A stretch of DNA of 64,000 nucleotides from Streptomyces canus 299MFChir4.1. Its GTDB lineage: Bacteria; Actinomycetota; Actinomycetes; Streptomycetales; Streptomycetaceae. The notes beneath the pieces were generated by a model. It saw only the letters and a program-made list of their open reading frames with translations, was not told the DNA's origin and ran no database searches. The position numbers were made by a program, and so were the translations under genes. Positions 48,292-58,651 of the stretch are shown here, in pieces (the stretch's first letter is position 1; each line of letters opens with the position of its first letter). The stretch spans positions 62,001 through 126,000 of the forward strand of contig NZ_KB911587.1 in assembly GCF_000383615.1 (NCBI RefSeq). The letters are read 5' to 3'.

Positions 48292-50130
48292 TTAGTGCCT
48301 GAACCAGGCCTGGTTGGTCCCGCCGTTGCAGGTCCACAGGCCGACCTTGCTGCCCTCGGCCGTCGCCTGTCCGCCGACGTCCAGGCAGGTGCCGGACGCC
48401 TCGCTGACGACTTGGCCGTTGGAGTTCAGCAGCCATTGCCGGCTGCCGTCACGGGTTGCCTCCGGGCTCGTCGTGAGTCCCGAACTCCCCGCGGTCAGAT
48501 AGCCGTTCACGCCCTTCAGACGGCCCTTCGCGTCGTACGACCACACCTGCTCGGGCCCGCCCGTGCAGCTCGTGATCACCGCACCCGAGGCGTTCGCGGT
48601 CAGGCACTTGCCGGACTGCTTGCCCTGGAGCGCGCCCGCGACCACCGACGTGCCGTGGCCCTTCTGGTCCAGGACGTACGTCGTGATGGACCGGGCCGGC
48701 AGGGTCGCCGAGGCTGTGCCGCCCTTGACCGACGGCTTGGTGACGTTCGCCCAGCTCTCGGTCGCCGAGGTCCGCACGGCCTTGCTCGCGCGCACCGGAG
48801 CCTTGCTGTTGAAGTGCAACTGCAGGGCGGTGTCGGTGGTGTTGTGGTTGTTGACCACCGCCACCCACTTGCCGTGGTCGTCGTACGTCGACACCTCGAC
48901 GCCGTCCGGTACGCCGGTCACGTTGTGCGCGACCGAGCCCGGCCGGACGAACTTGCTGTACTGGCCGAGCGCGTAGTAGCGCTTGGTGAAGTACAGGGTC
49001 TGGTTGCCGTTGCCGGCGTAGTTCGGGTCGTAGTAGATCAGGCCGTCGTTCCAGCCCTCGTCGTTGCGCGCGAGAGCGTCGGAACCGATCATCTCGGACA
49101 GGGCGACCCACCACTGGAACGCCGAGTCGTGCGCGGTCGCGAAGTCCTTGTAGATGATCCGCGAGAGATTCAGACCGCCGTCGATCGTGGGGTCGTACTC
49201 CTGCGCCCAGCCCGTGCCGCCCTTGCCGAAGCAGCAGATCTCCGTGGACCAGGACTGCTTGCCGACCGACCTGGACGTCTCGTAGATCTTCGCCCGCTGA
49301 TCGTCGCCCGGGTTGTTGTACGTGTGGTGGGCGAGCTTGTCGACGTACTGGGCGGTGCCCGGCTGCGAGATCCACTGCGGGACCTCGGTGTTGAAGCTGA
49401 CCGTGCTGCTGGACTCGTCCGCGATGATGCCGGTCCGCTGGTGCCGGGCCCGTTGCTCGGCGCCCAACGCCCGCACGATGTCGTCGCGTTGGTCGACCGG
49501 GACCAGCATGCCCTCCTGGCCGCAGTCGTCGAAGCTGTTGGTCGGCTCGTTGAACGGGCTGATGTAGTCGAACTTCACGCCCTGCTGGGCGAAGTGGGCG
49601 GTGACGTCGGCGACGTACTTCGCGTAGTCCTGCGTGTTCTCCGCCTTCAGATAGCCGCCGCAGCTCTTGGCGTTGGTCTTCCACCGCGCCGGCGCGCTGT
49701 TGACGAAGGCGATCAGGTCCTTCACGCCGTACTTGGCGGCCGCGTACAGGAACGTACGGCCCGCCCTGTCCTTGCTCCAGTCGTAGGACCCGTCGTCGTT
49801 CACGAAGGTCTCGGGGGCGCGCGGCGCGTAGGTCACGCCGGTTCCGCCCCCGCCGATGTTGTAGCGGTAACTGCTGAGCGCCAGGCCGTCCTTGGAGAAC
49901 AGCAGCCTGGACACCCGGGCCTGGACCTTCGGGTCGAAGTTCTTCAGGTCGTTGACCCACCAGGCACCCGAGGCACCGATGTTGTCGATGGTCTGGGCGG
50001 CGTGCGGGGAGACTTCGGCCACCGTGGGGGTGGCGGCCGACGCCGGCGGAGCGGATATCAGCGGTCCCGCGACAGCGAACGCGGCTGCGGCTGTCAGCAG
50101 GGCCGATCTCCTGCGGTGGGGGTGAGACAC
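48292..50130 (-). CDS. Secreted GH30 endo-beta-1,6-galactanase-like enzyme with CBM13
   Basis: 612 residues. A signal peptide (ending PPASAAT) is followed by a GH30-type TIM barrel plus beta-domain with acid/base YISPFNEPTNSF (Glu about 194) and nucleophile QSWSTEICCFG (about 297). A C-terminal ricin-type CBM13 ends GGTNQAWFRH. The organisation and motifs recall the endo-beta-1,6-galactanase of Streptomyces avermitilis that cuts arabinogalactan side chains. I chose GTG 50130 because GGAAGGG lies six bases before it; ATGs at 50136 and 50151 are in frame. A strong stem-loop follows. Confidence 0.87.
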   Translation of the reverse strand: MSHPHRRRSALLTAAAAFAVAGPLISAPPASAATPTVAEVSPHAAQTIDNIGASGAWWVNDLKNFDPKVQARVSRLLFSKDGLALSSYRYNIGGGGTGVTYAPRAPETFVNDDGSYDWSKDRAGRTFLYAAAKYGVKDLIAFVNSAPARWKTNAKSCGGYLKAENTQDYAKYVADVTAHFAQQGVKFDYISPFNEPTNSFDDCGQEGMLVPVDQRDDIVRALGAEQRARHQRTGIIADESSSTVSFNTEVPQWISQPGTAQYVDKLAHHTYNNPGDDQRAKIYETSRSVGKQSWSTEICCFGKGGTGWAQEYDPTIDGGLNLSRIIYKDFATAHDSAFQWWVALSEMIGSDALARNDEGWNDGLIYYDPNYAGNGNQTLYFTKRYYALGQYSKFVRPGSVAHNVTGVPDGVEVSTYDDHGKWVAVVNNHNTTDTALQLHFNSKAPVRASKAVRTSATESWANVTKPSVKGGTASATLPARSITTYVLDQKGHGTSVVAGALQGKQSGKCLTANASGAVITSCTGGPEQVWSYDAKGRLKGVNGYLTAGSSGLTTSPEATRDGSRQWLLNSNGQVVSEASGTCLDVGGQATAEGSKVGLWTCNGGTNQAWFRH

Positions 50131-50172
50131 GTGCATCCCTTCCGTCGTCATGAAGGTGGTGCGGTACGGCTC

Positions 50173-51417
50173 CTAGCGGGAGTTGTGCGCCTTCGGGCGT
50201 GCCGGGGTGGTGCGTTTCACGGACCTCTGCCCGACCGACTGGAGAGCCCCTTCGAGCGCGAACGTCGCCGCGCCCAGGCACGCCGGGTCCGTCGGGATCG
50301 GGGAGAGGACGATCTCGGTGGCGGCCATCGGCCGGGGCAGCGCGTGCCGGGCGACGGCCTCGCGCACCTCCGCGACCAGGGGCTCCCCGAGGGCGGCCGC
50401 GACCCAGCTGCTGAGCACGACCACCTCCGGGTTGAACAGGTTGACCAGGTGCGCGATGGAGGCGCCCAGATAGCGGGCGGTGTGCCGGACGACCTCGATC
50501 GCCACCGGGTCCCCGGTGCGCATCCCCCGGGCCAGAGCGTCGACCGTCGCCGTCTGGTCGCCCGGGTGCAGCAGTTCGCTGTCGGGGCTCAGCTCCCGCA
50601 GGTTCAGCATGATCCCGGGCGCGCCCACGTACGTCTCCACGCAGCCGTGGTTGCCGCAGCGGCACAGGCGTCCGTCCAGGACGATCGTGTTGTGGCCCCA
50701 CTCGCCGGCGCTGTTGGACACGCCCCGGTGCAGTGCGCCGCCCAGGACGAGCCCGGCCCCCACGCCGGTCCCGAGGGTGACCACCACGGCGTTCCCGCTC
50801 CCGCGCGCGGCCCCGAACCACAGCTCCGCCACGGCGACGGCACGCAGCGGGTTGTCCAGGTAGAGGGGGTAGGCGATGTACTCGGAGAGCAGGTCGACCA
50901 GCGGCACGTCGTGCCAGTCCCAGTTGGGCGCGTACTCCGAGATGCCGGTCGCGCGGTCCACCTGCCCCGGCACGCTCACGCCCACGCCGAGCACCCGGGC
51001 GCCCTCGATCCCGGCCTGGGTGACCACCGAGCCGACGGCGGCGGCGACATGGCCGACCACCTGCTCGGGGAGGCTCTCGCCGGGGTGGACGTCCTCCTCG
51101 GCGCGGGCCAGGACGTTCAGCGCGAGGTCGAACAGCTCGACGTGGACGTACGTCTCCGCGATGTCGACGCCGATCAACGCGCCCCCCGACGCGTTGACGG
51201 CCACGAGGCCCCTCGGACGCCCGCCGGCCGACTCCTCGAACCCGACCTCCGTGATCATCCGGAGATCGAGCAGCTCGCCCACGAGCGTGGCGACGGTGGC
51301 CAGGCTCAGCCCGGTGGCCGCCGCCAGCTCCTGCCGGGAGGTGGGCGACTCGGCGATGATCTGGCGCAACACCTCATAGCGGTTCGCGGTGCGGATGTCG
51401 CGTGATGTGCGCTTCAC
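50173..51417 (-). CDS. ROK-family transcriptional repressor
   Basis: 414 residues. An N-terminal winged helix (TSRQELAAATGLSLATVATL) is followed by a ROK sugar-kinase-like domain with the zinc-binding CRCGNHGCVETYVG and the ATP-site motif VVVTLGTGVGAGLVLGG. Such NagC/XylR-like proteins repress sugar genes until a sugar ligand binds. GTG start at 51417; an ATG at 51462 would add 15 residues of unlikely sequence. It lies directly upstream of the GH30 gene in the same direction, probably controlling it and the importer. Confidence 0.88.
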   Translation of the reverse strand: MKRTSRDIRTANRYEVLRQIIAESPTSRQELAAATGLSLATVATLVGELLDLRMITEVGFEESAGGRPRGLVAVNASGGALIGVDIAETYVHVELFDLALNVLARAEEDVHPGESLPEQVVGHVAAAVGSVVTQAGIEGARVLGVGVSVPGQVDRATGISEYAPNWDWHDVPLVDLLSEYIAYPLYLDNPLRAVAVAELWFGAARGSGNAVVVTLGTGVGAGLVLGGALHRGVSNSAGEWGHNTIVLDGRLCRCGNHGCVETYVGAPGIMLNLRELSPDSELLHPGDQTATVDALARGMRTGDPVAIEVVRHTARYLGASIAHLVNLFNPEVVVLSSWVAAALGEPLVAEVREAVARHALPRPMAATEIVLSPIPTDPACLGAATFALEGALQSVGQRSVKRTTPARPKAHNSR

Positions 51418-51530
51418 CGGGCCTGCCCCATCCCTTCGCTCATGCCGGGACGACAGTGGCACCGGCGCGGCGCAAGGCTATGGGCAGCGAGGGACTTTGT
51501 ACAAGGGGTTAGGAAAGGGGCTTTATAAAG

Positions 51531-52838
<1,308 letters not shown>

Positions 52839-52843
52839 CTACG

Positions 52844-52861
52844 GTAGAGAGCGTTTTCTAC
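52844..52861. promoter_or_regulatory. Palindromic operator candidate
   Basis: gtaga at 52844-52848 and tctac at 52857-52861 flank the centre gagcgttt. It lies 32 bp before the TTG start of the 2-hydroxyacid dehydrogenase gene and resembles LacI/GntR-class operators. Confidence 0.4.
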
Positions 52862-52892
52862 AACCTTTCCGCAGGTATGGAGGGCCATCACC

Positions 52893-53900
52893 TTGCCCGA
52901 GCGACCTCAGGCGCTGTTCGCCATGACCGCGGAGAACGTGCCGCTCGTCTTCCCGCCCGAGGTGCTGGCGCGACTGCGGGAATGGGTGGACATCGACCCC
53001 GCTCTGGTGGCCGAGGATCTCACCGACCCGGCCTTCGCGGACGTCCTGGCCCGCACAGAGATCCTCGTGACCGGCTGGGGCTGCCCCCGGCTGGACGCGG
53101 CCGTCCTCGACGCGGCCCCGAAGCTCCGGGCCGTCCTGCACTCGGCCGGGTCGGTCAAGGGCTTCGCCACCCCCGAGGTCTGGCGGCGCGGGATCGCCGT
53201 GTCCTCGGCCGCCGAGGCCAACGCGGTGCCCGTCGCCGAGTACACGCTCGCCATGATCCTGCTCGCCGGCAAGGACGTCCTCGTGCGCCGCGAGCGGCTG
53301 CGTGCCGAGCGGGCCGCTCCCGGCTGGGGGGTCGTGCCCGGCATCGGCAACCACGGGCGGCGGGTCGGGGTGATCGGGGCGTCCCGGATCGGGCGGAAGG
53401 TGATCGAGCTGCTGCGGCCGTTCGACCTTTCGGTGAGCCTGAGCGACCCGTACGTCGACGAGGCGGGGGCCGCGGAGCTGGGCGTCCCCTTGATGGGGCT
53501 GGACGACCTGCTGAGCACCTCGGAGATCGTGACCGTCCACGCCCCGGAGACCCCCGAGACCCGGCACCTGATCGGCCGCCGCGAACTGGCCCTGATGCCG
53601 GACGGAGGGGTCCTGATCAACACCGCGCGGGGGAGCCTGGTCGACACGGACGCCCTCGTGGACGAACTGCGCACCGGCCGCCTGTCCGCGGTCCTCGATG
53701 TCACCGACCCGGAGCCGCTGCCCGCCGACTCCCCCCTCCACGACCTTCCGGGCGCCTTCGTCACCCCGCACCTCGCGGGCTCACAGGGCAACGAGCTGGC
53801 GCGGCTGGGGCTGGCGGTCGCCGAAGAGGCGGAGCGGATGGTGTCCGGGACGGGGCTCGCGTTTCCGGTGGACTACGCCGGGCTGGAGCGGACGGCCTGA
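52893..53900 (+). CDS. D-isomer-specific 2-hydroxyacid dehydrogenase
   Basis: 335 residues. Substrate-binding and NAD-binding domains are in the usual interrupted order; nucleotide motif RRVGVIGASRIGRKVIELL has a modified glycine pattern. The catalytic residues are Arg in INTARGSLVDTDAL, Glu in DVTDPEPLPAD and His in VTPHLAGSQG. Start TTG 52893 with GGAGGG eight bases upstream; an ATG at 52923 is possible. Substrate unknown, probably glyoxylate/hydroxypyruvate-like or a sugar acid. Confidence 0.88.
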   Translation: MPERPQALFAMTAENVPLVFPPEVLARLREWVDIDPALVAEDLTDPAFADVLARTEILVTGWGCPRLDAAVLDAAPKLRAVLHSAGSVKGFATPEVWRRGIAVSSAAEANAVPVAEYTLAMILLAGKDVLVRRERLRAERAAPGWGVVPGIGNHGRRVGVIGASRIGRKVIELLRPFDLSVSLSDPYVDEAGAAELGVPLMGLDDLLSTSEIVTVHAPETPETRHLIGRRELALMPDGGVLINTARGSLVDTDALVDELRTGRLSAVLDVTDPEPLPADSPLHDLPGAFVTPHLAGSQGNELARLGLAVAEEAERMVSGTGLAFPVDYAGLERTA

Positions 53901-53990
53901 GCTGCGGATTTCGTTGTCATTCGGCTAATTCGCAGTCCAGAGGGGCTGAATACTGGTCTCGGAGCCGCTGAATCAGTAGCGTCCTGGTTC

Positions 53991-54653
53991 ATGGTTCCCG
54001 ATCGGCTTCCCGAGACCGACCTCACCCGCCACCGGCGCCTGCGCGAGCAGGGCAGTCTGGACCGGGCCGACCTGGAGGCGATCCTCGACGCGGGGTTCGT
54101 CTGTCACCTCGGGGTCGTGGTCGAGGGGCGGCCGCTGGTCGTGCCCACGGTGTACGGGCGGGACGAGCGGCAGCTCTACCTGCACGGCTCGGTCGCCAGT
54201 CGCAGCCTCGCGGGCGGTGTGCCGGTCTGTGTCACCGTCACGCACGTCGACGGGCTGGTCCTCGCGCGGTCCGTCTTCGAGCACGGCGTCAACTACCGCA
54301 GCGCCATGATCCACGGCGAGGCCCGCAAGGTGACCGACCCGCAGGAGAAGCTGGCGGGCCTGCGCCTGCTGACCGAACACGCGGCGCCCGGACAGTGGTC
54401 GTACGCCCGGCAGCCCAGCCGGAAGGAGCTGGCGGCCACCACCCTGCTCGCCCTCCGCCTCGACGAGGCCTCCGTCAAGATCCGTACCGGCGCGCCCGAC
54501 GACGGCGACGGACCCGACGCCGAGCTGGGGCTGTGGGCCGGTGTGCTTCCGCTCACCTCGGTGTGGGGCACGCCGGTTCCGGACCTGACACTGCCTCCGG
54601 AAACACCCATACCGCCCCACATCGCACGCCGTGAGGGGACCCGGCACGGATGA
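53991..54653 (+). CDS. Pyridoxamine-5'-phosphate-oxidase-family (flavin split-barrel) protein
   Basis: 220 residues, split-barrel FMN/F420-binding fold: FVCHLGVVVEGRPLVVPTVY then GSVASRSLAGGVPVCVTVTH, the Pyridox_ox_2 pattern. Members reduce nitro compounds or bind flavin or haem. It is followed 58 bp later by the radical SAM gene in the same direction, so the two may be co-transcribed and functionally linked. Start ATG 53991, with no strong ribosome site. Confidence 0.83.
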   Translation: MVPDRLPETDLTRHRRLREQGSLDRADLEAILDAGFVCHLGVVVEGRPLVVPTVYGRDERQLYLHGSVASRSLAGGVPVCVTVTHVDGLVLARSVFEHGVNYRSAMIHGEARKVTDPQEKLAGLRLLTEHAAPGQWSYARQPSRKELAATTLLALRLDEASVKIRTGAPDDGDGPDAELGLWAGVLPLTSVWGTPVPDLTLPPETPIPPHIARREGTRHG

Positions 54654-54711
54654 TGTCCGAGCGAGGGCATACCGTGAGGAGTCGTACGTCCGATCCGGGA
54701 GGAGACACGGG

Positions 54712-56043
54712 ATGGGCAGCCGTACCGCGCTGGTCGAAGATCTGATGGAGCGGTTTCCGCAGGTTCCGCGGGAAGCCGTCTTCAAGGAGGACCTGCTGCG
54801 AGGTGGCGTGGCCTTCGACCCGTCAGCCCTCAGCGACAACGAGTCCGGTGAGGTGAAGCCGAAGTCGTACTTCATCTTCTCCTTCGACCACGGCACCCTG
54901 CCGGAGCTGGGTGAGGCCGCGCTGCGCCGGCCGCCGGAGGAGATCATCCTCACCGGCGGGCCGTACGACCTCAGGCGGACCGTGGTGTCGGTGCGGGTGA
55001 ACCCCGCCTCGCCCTACCGCGTGGCAGCCGATGACTCCGGCATGCTCGGGCTCTACCTCGACGGCAAGCGGATCGCCGACGTGGGTGTGCCGCCGATGCC
55101 GGAGTACTACCGGCACAAGCTCTCCAGCGGGAAGTCCGTCATGGAGGTCGCCCCGACCATCCAGTGGGGCTACCTGATCTACCTGACCGTCTTCCGGGTC
55201 TGCCAGTACTTCGGCGCCAAGGAGGAGTGTCAGTACTGCGACATCAACCACAACTGGCGCCAGCACAAGGCGGCCGGGCGGCCGTACACCGGGGTGAAGG
55301 ACGTCGACGAGGTCCTTGAAGCCCTGGAGATCATCGACCGCTACGACACGGCGAAGACGTCGACCGCCTACACCCTGACCGGCGGTGCCATCACCTCCAA
55401 GCTCCAGGGCCGTGACGAGGCCGACTTCTACGGCATGTACGCCAAGGCCATCGAGGAGCACTTCCCGAACCGCTGGATCGGCAAGGTCGTGGCCCAGGCG
55501 CTGCCGAAGGACGACGTGCAGCGGTTCAAGGACTACGGCGTGCAGATCTACCACCCCAACTACGAGGTGTGGGACGAGTACCTCTTCAAGATGTATTGCC
55601 CGGGCAAGGAGCGCTATGTCGGCCGGGACGAGTGGCACAAGCGGATCCTGGACTCGGCGGACGTCTTCGGGGCGCGCAATGTGATCCCCAACTTCGTGGC
55701 GGGCGTGGAGATGGCTGAGCCCTTCGGCTTCAAGACGGTCGACGAGGCCATCGCGTCCACCACCGAGGGCCTGCGGTTCTTCATGTCGCACGGCATCACG
55801 CCCCGCTTCACCACCTGGTGCCCCGAGCCGACGACTCCGCTCGGCAAGGCCAACCCGCAGGGCGCGCCGCTGGAGTACCACATCCGGCTGCTCCAGGCCT
55901 ACCGCCAGACCATGGACGACTTCGGTCTCTCCTCGCCCCCCGGCTACGGCCCGCCCGGACCCGGCCGTGCCGTGTTCTCGGTGAGCTCCTTCATGGACAG
56001 CCTTCCGGAGGCCCCGGAACCGGCCGAGGCGGCCGAGGTCTGA
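54712..56043 (+). CDS. Radical SAM protein with non-canonical cysteine spacing
   Basis: 443 residues. The likely iron-sulfur motif is CQYFGAKEECQYCD, that is Cys164, Cys173 and Cys176 (CX8CX2C) instead of the common CX3CX2C. Downstream LTGGAITSKLQGRDEADFY carries the glycine-rich SAM-contact strand, and FTTWCPEPTTPLGKA is a further conserved-looking cysteine region. An N-terminal domain of about 140 residues precedes the barrel. ATG at 54712 with GGGAGGAG upstream. I do not recognise a characterised subfamily. The terminator downstream is unusually strong. Confidence 0.75.
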   Translation: MGSRTALVEDLMERFPQVPREAVFKEDLLRGGVAFDPSALSDNESGEVKPKSYFIFSFDHGTLPELGEAALRRPPEEIILTGGPYDLRRTVVSVRVNPASPYRVAADDSGMLGLYLDGKRIADVGVPPMPEYYRHKLSSGKSVMEVAPTIQWGYLIYLTVFRVCQYFGAKEECQYCDINHNWRQHKAAGRPYTGVKDVDEVLEALEIIDRYDTAKTSTAYTLTGGAITSKLQGRDEADFYGMYAKAIEEHFPNRWIGKVVAQALPKDDVQRFKDYGVQIYHPNYEVWDEYLFKMYCPGKERYVGRDEWHKRILDSADVFGARNVIPNFVAGVEMAEPFGFKTVDEAIASTTEGLRFFMSHGITPRFTTWCPEPTTPLGKANPQGAPLEYHIRLLQAYRQTMDDFGLSSPPGYGPPGPGRAVFSVSSFMDSLPEAPEPAEAAEV

Positions 56044-56060
56044 CGGCTCCGGCACCGGTC

Positions 56061-56104
56061 GAGGCCGAGGTCCGCCCCGCACGCGCGGGGCGGACCTCGG
56101 CCTC
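56061..56104 (+). terminator. Very strong 20-bp perfect hairpin
   Basis: 56061-56080 is exactly complementary to 56085-56104, with only a 4-nt loop (acgc). It starts 18 bp after the radical SAM stop codon and very likely ends that transcript. Confidence 0.85.
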
Positions 56105-56408
56105 AGTCGGTTCCTGCCGCCGGCCGACCGGCGCCGAGTCCCATCGGGCCTCCGGGCGACGTGATTCCGCGTTACGGCTGGTTCCTGTGTGGCGGGATTG
56201 ATACGTTCCCGCTTCCGGTCCGTACACAAGGGCGTGACTCCGCGCAGCAATATGCCGTGGGGGAGTGGACCGAACCCTCGGTAATCGATTTGAATAGCCT
56301 GCTTGTCAGTTGTGCGGGAGACGTGAAAGGCTCCTGTCCTGCCGCGAGGTTCCCCCCAACTCCTTTGCCAGTATGGCGAGTTGACCTCGCTTTGGATGCA
56401 GGAGACCC
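56105..56408. promoter_or_regulatory. Upstream region of the sigma/CBM2 gene
   Basis: About 300 bp with no gene. It is less GC-rich than the flanks, notably around gtaatcgatttgaatagcc near 56281, and ends with atgcaggagacc before the ATG at 56409. A promoter is probably here, but no clear -10/-35 pair could be assigned. Confidence 0.35.
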
Positions 56409-57881
56409 ATGCCCGACCTGCCGACCCCCCAGGACGCCGCCGAGGCCGCGCTGTTCTCCGAGTGCTGGGATGCCGTGCTGTCGTACGCCGATCTGTGCAC
56501 GGCCGGCTCCACGGCCGCCGGCGAACTGGCCACGGAGGCGTTCTCCCTCGGCATGCGCGAGGCCCGGGAGGCGGAGGCCGCCGTCCGCGGTGCCGGTCGC
56601 CGTCCGGCCCGGCTGCCCCGGATACCCCTGCTGCTCACCGCCGTTCGCACCACCGCGGCCGACTGGGAGACACAGGGCCTCGGCCACCGGCTCGACCCCG
56701 ATCTGCGCCTGTGGCTCAACTCCGACAAGGCCGCCCGCTACACCGGGCCGCCGCTGCAGCGCCCCATCGCCCTGCGCGGACTGCGCGATCTGCAGGCGGC
56801 GGACGCCGAACTGCTGTGGCTGGCCGAGGTGGAGGCGCTGCCGCTGCCCGTGGTGGCCCGTCGGCTCGGCCTTGACCCGGCCACCGTGGGCGAAGAACTC
56901 GACCAGGTGCGCGGCCTGTTCCGGGACCGCAGCCACCGCAACCACCTCGACATGCCGATGGACGCGCAGTGCCGCAGTTACGCACGGCTGCTGGACGCCG
57001 TCACCCGCTCCACCTCCGGTGAGGCCCCGGTCGACCTCTCCCGCCATCTCGCGCGGTGCCAGCAGTGCGCGGAGGCCGCCGCCTGTCTTCGACTGCACGG
57101 CGGCGGGCTGCCCGCGGCCCTCGCGGGCGGGGTGATCGGCTGGGGCGGGCTCGCCTATCTGGAGCGCCGCCGCCGGGCCGCCGAGGTGCGTCTCGGTGCC
57201 GGGCGCCCGCTCGCCCTGGAGAGCGGGTCCCCCCACCCCGGCGCCCACAAGGCGAAGGTGGCGCGCAACGGGCTGCTCGTCGCCGCCGTCCTTGTCTCCC
57301 TGCTCGCCCTCGCGGTCTCGATGATGCCGGGCGACGACATGAAGAACGGTGCCGCGGGGCCCGGCACCACCGCCGAGGGCCAGCCGGTGGCCAACCCCAC
57401 CTTCTCCGTCCCCGCCGCCACCTCGCGGGCGCCCGGCTCTGCGCGGCCCTCCGGGACTCCCACGGGGAACCCGTCGGAGTCCACGGGGGCGACGAACTCC
57501 GACCCGGAACCCCAGGGCACCTCCTCGGCCGGCGCCGAGGAACCGGAGCCCGGCGAGAGCGCCGCACCGGCCTGCCGCTTCGAATACTCCCTCGTCAACC
57601 AGTGGCCCGACGGCTTCCAGGCCGAGGTCACCCTCACCACCACCGAGGCGCTCGACGACTGGCGGGTCACCTGGTCCTTCAAGGACGGCCAGAAGGTGAC
57701 GCAGATGTGGGACGCGAACTTCACCCAGAGCGGCTCGAAGGTCACCGCGACCGCCGCCGCCTACAACAAGTCGGTCGCCGCGGACGGTTCGCTCTCTTTC
57801 GGATTCCTCGCCTCCTGGCAGAGCAAGAACGCCCCGGCCTATGACTTCTCCCTCAACGGGCAGGAGTGTGCCAAGTCCTGA
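56409..57881 (+). CDS. Membrane protein joining sigma-factor-like region, zinc finger and extracellular CBM2
   Basis: 490 residues in four parts. Residues 1 to about 185 resemble a sigma-70-type protein, with a region-4-like helix-turn-helix PLPVVARRLGLDPATVGEEL. About 190-225 resembles an anti-sigma zinc finger (SRHLARCQQCAEAA). A hydrophobic patch near 232-250 and a clear membrane span about 287-306 (NGLLVAAVLVSLLALAVSMM) follow. After a Pro/Ser/Thr-rich linker, residues 389-487 form a CBM2, with boundary cysteines Cys389 and Cys487 and tryptophans in DDWRVTWSF and ASWQSKN. This order suggests an outside polysaccharide sensor signalling to transcription inside. ATG at 56409 with GGAG upstream. 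Confidence 0.8.
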   Translation: MPDLPTPQDAAEAALFSECWDAVLSYADLCTAGSTAAGELATEAFSLGMREAREAEAAVRGAGRRPARLPRIPLLLTAVRTTAADWETQGLGHRLDPDLRLWLNSDKAARYTGPPLQRPIALRGLRDLQAADAELLWLAEVEALPLPVVARRLGLDPATVGEELDQVRGLFRDRSHRNHLDMPMDAQCRSYARLLDAVTRSTSGEAPVDLSRHLARCQQCAEAAACLRLHGGGLPAALAGGVIGWGGLAYLERRRRAAEVRLGAGRPLALESGSPHPGAHKAKVARNGLLVAAVLVSLLALAVSMMPGDDMKNGAAGPGTTAEGQPVANPTFSVPAATSRAPGSARPSGTPTGNPSESTGATNSDPEPQGTSSAGAEEPEPGESAAPACRFEYSLVNQWPDGFQAEVTLTTTEALDDWRVTWSFKDGQKVTQMWDANFTQSGSKVTATAAAYNKSVAADGSLSFGFLASWQSKNAPAYDFSLNGQECAKS

Positions 57882-57908
57882 CCGGGAATCAGTTCGTGCC
57901 TCCAGGGC

Positions 57909-58586
57909 CTACTTGGCGGCCCACAACCCCCGGACGTGCCCGATGTGCCGGGTCATGACCTCGTGGACCGCCCTCTCGTCGCGGGCGATCAGCGCGTCGA
58001 GGAGTTCGAGGTGCTCCTCGGCGGAGGCCAGCAGCCGGCCGGACTTCACCAGCGGGGTGAGGCCGTAGAGACGTGACCGTTTGCGGAGGTCGCCGACCAC
58101 CTCGACCAGGTGGGTGTTGCCCGCGAGGGCGAGCAGGCCGAGGTGGAAGCGGGTGTCGGCCTCGACGTACGCGATCAGATCGCCGGACACCGCCGCCTGG
58201 ACGATCTCCCGGGCGGCCGGACGCAGCGCCTCCAAGGAGACCGGGTCGGCGGTCGAGGCCAGCTCCACCACGGTGGGGATCTCGATGAGCGAGCGGATGT
58301 GGGTGTACTCGTCGAGCTGCTTCTCGGAGACCGCGGTGACCCGGAACCCCTTGTTGGGGACGGTGTCGACCAGGCCCTCCTTGGCGAGGTCGAGCATGGC
58401 CTCGCGCACGGGCGTGGCCGACACACCGAAGCGGGCGGCGAGCGCGGGCGCCGAGTACACCTGCCCCGGGAGGAGTTCGCCCGCGATCAGCGCGGCCCGC
58501 AGGGCATCGGCGACCCGCTCCCGGTAGCTGCTCTTCTTTCCGCCGAGAACGGGAAGAGCGGGGGTGCTGGATCGCTGGGCGGCCAT
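57909..58586 (-). CDS. GntR-family (FadR/FCD) regulator of the hydroxyproline cluster
   Basis: 225 residues. An N-terminal winged helix (YSAPALAARFGVSATPVREAM) and a C-terminal FCD ligand domain (ADTRFHLGLLALAGN). ATG at 58586 has AGGAG nine bases upstream; an ATG at 58595 touches that site and is unlikely. It follows the epimerase gene by 65 bp. An AATGTCAC sequence lies 22 bp upstream and recurs before two other genes of the cluster, consistent with autoregulation and control of the pathway. Confidence 0.87.
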   Translation of the reverse strand: MAAQRSSTPALPVLGGKKSSYRERVADALRAALIAGELLPGQVYSAPALAARFGVSATPVREAMLDLAKEGLVDTVPNKGFRVTAVSEKQLDEYTHIRSLIEIPTVVELASTADPVSLEALRPAAREIVQAAVSGDLIAYVEADTRFHLGLLALAGNTHLVEVVGDLRKRSRLYGLTPLVKSGRLLASAEEHLELLDALIARDERAVHEVMTRHIGHVRGLWAAK

Positions 58587-58608
58587 GAGGGGCATCTCCT
58601 AGTGGTGC

Positions 58609-58616
58609 AATGTCAC
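58609..58616. promoter_or_regulatory. Candidate GntR operator, copy 1
   Basis: aatgtcac upstream of the GntR gene; the core ATGTCAC is shared with 60607-60614 (reverse orientation) and 63589-63596. Confidence 0.45.
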
Positions 58617-58651
58617 GCGGCACCCGGCATTATCCTCGACGCCCGCAGGGC

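Noticed and set aside
48097..51405. 1102-codon plus-strand open frame
   Set aside because: Antisense to the GH30 and ROK genes, both of which have clear motifs and starts.
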